Position numbers and translations under genes: made by a program. The notes beneath the pieces are model-generated. The model ran no database searches, was not told the origin of the DNA, and saw nothing but the letters and a program-made list of their open reading frames with translations. This document shows positions 63,375 to 64,000 of a DNA stretch of 64,000 nt, piece after piece. Numbering within the stretch: position 1 is the stretch's first letter; each line of letters begins with the position of its first letter. Source of the DNA: JAHDHW01 sp965220465 (GTDB taxonomy: Bacteria > Bacteroidota > Bacteroidia > Chitinophagales > Saprospiraceae); assembly GCA_965220465.1 (NCBI GenBank), contig CBDCPZ010000020.1:1-64000 (forward strand). The letters are read 5' to 3'.

Positions 63375-64000
63375 CTATAAGTTGATCTGGTTTTTAAATT
63401 TCTCTTTCAATCGTGCATCATGTGTGACGATGAGCAACGTTGCATTTTCCTGTGCGGCCTGAGTTTCAAGCAATTTCAGCACCTCATCGCAATTTTTGTC
63501 ATCCAAAGCCGAAGTTGGCTCATCAGCCAGGATAATATTGGGTTTGTTGACCAAAGCCCGTGCAATCGCCACTCGCTGTTGTTCACCGATACTCAAAGAG
63601 TCCGTCCTTGCTTTCAATTTATGAGCAACATTAAGCCGTTCGAGAAGTTCATTAATCCTGGAATCAGAAATAGGTTGCCCCGCTAATTTTTGGGCCAGTT
63701 TCAGGTTTTCTTCAACAGTCAGTGAGCGGACGAAGTACGCCTTTTGAAAAACAATACCGATTTGTTTTCCTCTGAATTGATCTAATGCTGATTTACTTAA
63801 TTTAGAAAGATTTGTATTCGCAATGATGATGTCTCCTTTTTTGGGAGTTCGCAATCCTCCGAGCAAATGAAGTAGGGTTGTTTTACCGCTCCCGGAAAGC
63901 CCCATCAACAGCCAATGCTCTCCTTCTTTACAATCGATATCAGGAAATTGCAGCCAGTTTTGGCCATCATAAGAAAACTCCAGATTTTTGGTTTTCAACA
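63375..64000 (-). CDS. ABC transporter ATP-binding protein (LolD/MacB type), start at window edge
   Basis: About 208 residues. Walker A GLSGSGKTTLLHLLGG, Q-loop VFQKAYFVRSLTVEENL, signature LSIGEQQRVAIARAL, Walker B NIILADEPTSALDD and switch His in VTHDARLK. It powers the FtsX-type permease encoded 14 bases downstream. The last two window bases read xTG in frame one codon before a TTG, so the real start is probably an ATG whose first base lies just outside the window. Confidence 0.85.
   Translation of the reverse strand, partial: LKTKNLEFSYDGQNWLQFPDIDCKEGEHWLLMGLSGSGKTTLLHLLGGLRTPKKGDIIIANTNLSKLSKSALDQFRGKQIGIVFQKAYFVRSLTVEENLKLAQKLAGQPISDSRINELLERLNVAHKLKARTDSLSIGEQQRVAIARALVNKPNIILADEPTSALDDKNCDEVLKLLETQAAQENATLLIVTHDARLKEKFKNQINL

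Overview
The window joins two unrelated kinds of DNA. Bases 1 to about 3,905 look like animal nuclear DNA, most likely from a sponge or another marine invertebrate. A minus-strand gene there carries a Ras/Roc-like GTPase domain (Walker A GLPGSGKT, DTGGQ, THRD) and an immunoglobulin-like exon, separated by a 57-bp intron with GT/AG borders; the flank holds a tRNA-derived SINE. From about 3,908 to the end the DNA is dense, AT-rich and bacterial. T9SS C-terminal sorting signals, Bacteroidota lipoproteins, TAnnTTTG promoter elements, ECF sigma factors with TPR partners and a DUF5916 outer-membrane protein point to Bacteroidota, probably near Saprospirales (taxonomic inference). The switch falls inside a cytosine deaminase gene whose N-terminus is missing, so a host/symbiont chimeric assembly is the simplest explanation.

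Bacterial region, left to right. 3.9-7.2 kb: truncated cytosine deaminase, an arginine-deiminase-family lipoprotein, and a TetR regulator plus SDR gene sharing near-identical palindromic operators. 7.3-21.3 kb (minus strand): a nearly complete purine catabolic operon, xdhA-xdhB-allB-alc-puuD-uraD/uraH fusion-T9SS beta-propeller protein-HpcH/HpaI-like enzyme-xdhC/guaD fusion. It would take guanine or hypoxanthine through xanthine, urate and allantoin to ureidoglycolate and urea. 21.4-30.2 kb: a TPR-CHAT caspase-like protease, two tandem lipoproteins related to thiol-activated (cholesterol-dependent) cytolysins in which the classical membrane-binding domain is replaced by a four-repeat module, and a divergent ECF sigma factor with a TPR/anti-sigma-like membrane protein. 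The sigma gene and both cytolysin-like genes share the promoter GGTAACC-N16-TATATG, so the window appears to contain a regulator together with its pore-forming regulon. This is the most interesting system here.

30.2-42.6 kb: a decayed copy of the 3' end of comM/yifB at 30.2-30.6 kb and an intact comM at 41.1-42.6 kb, in the same orientation, bracket a block holding an OmpA-like protein, two paralogous Calx-beta lipoproteins (one with a MITE-like insertion in its leader), a TPR-adenylate cyclase, an MscS-like channel with a cyclic-nucleotide-binding domain, and a PQQ-propeller protein. This may be an island integrated at comM. 42.8-59.5 kb is mostly housekeeping: hemA, an SLC12-type transporter, aspS, a DUF5916 protein, a very large cyclase-ATPase-TPR protein built like animal soluble adenylyl cyclase, and sucB. 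An insertion sequence lies at 59.5-61.1 kb. The last 3 kb holds two paralogous small secreted proteins and an ABC transporter with a His-rich loop, possibly a metal-uptake system.

No rRNA, true tRNA gene or CRISPR array was seen. All assignments come from reading motifs and order; no database search was possible.
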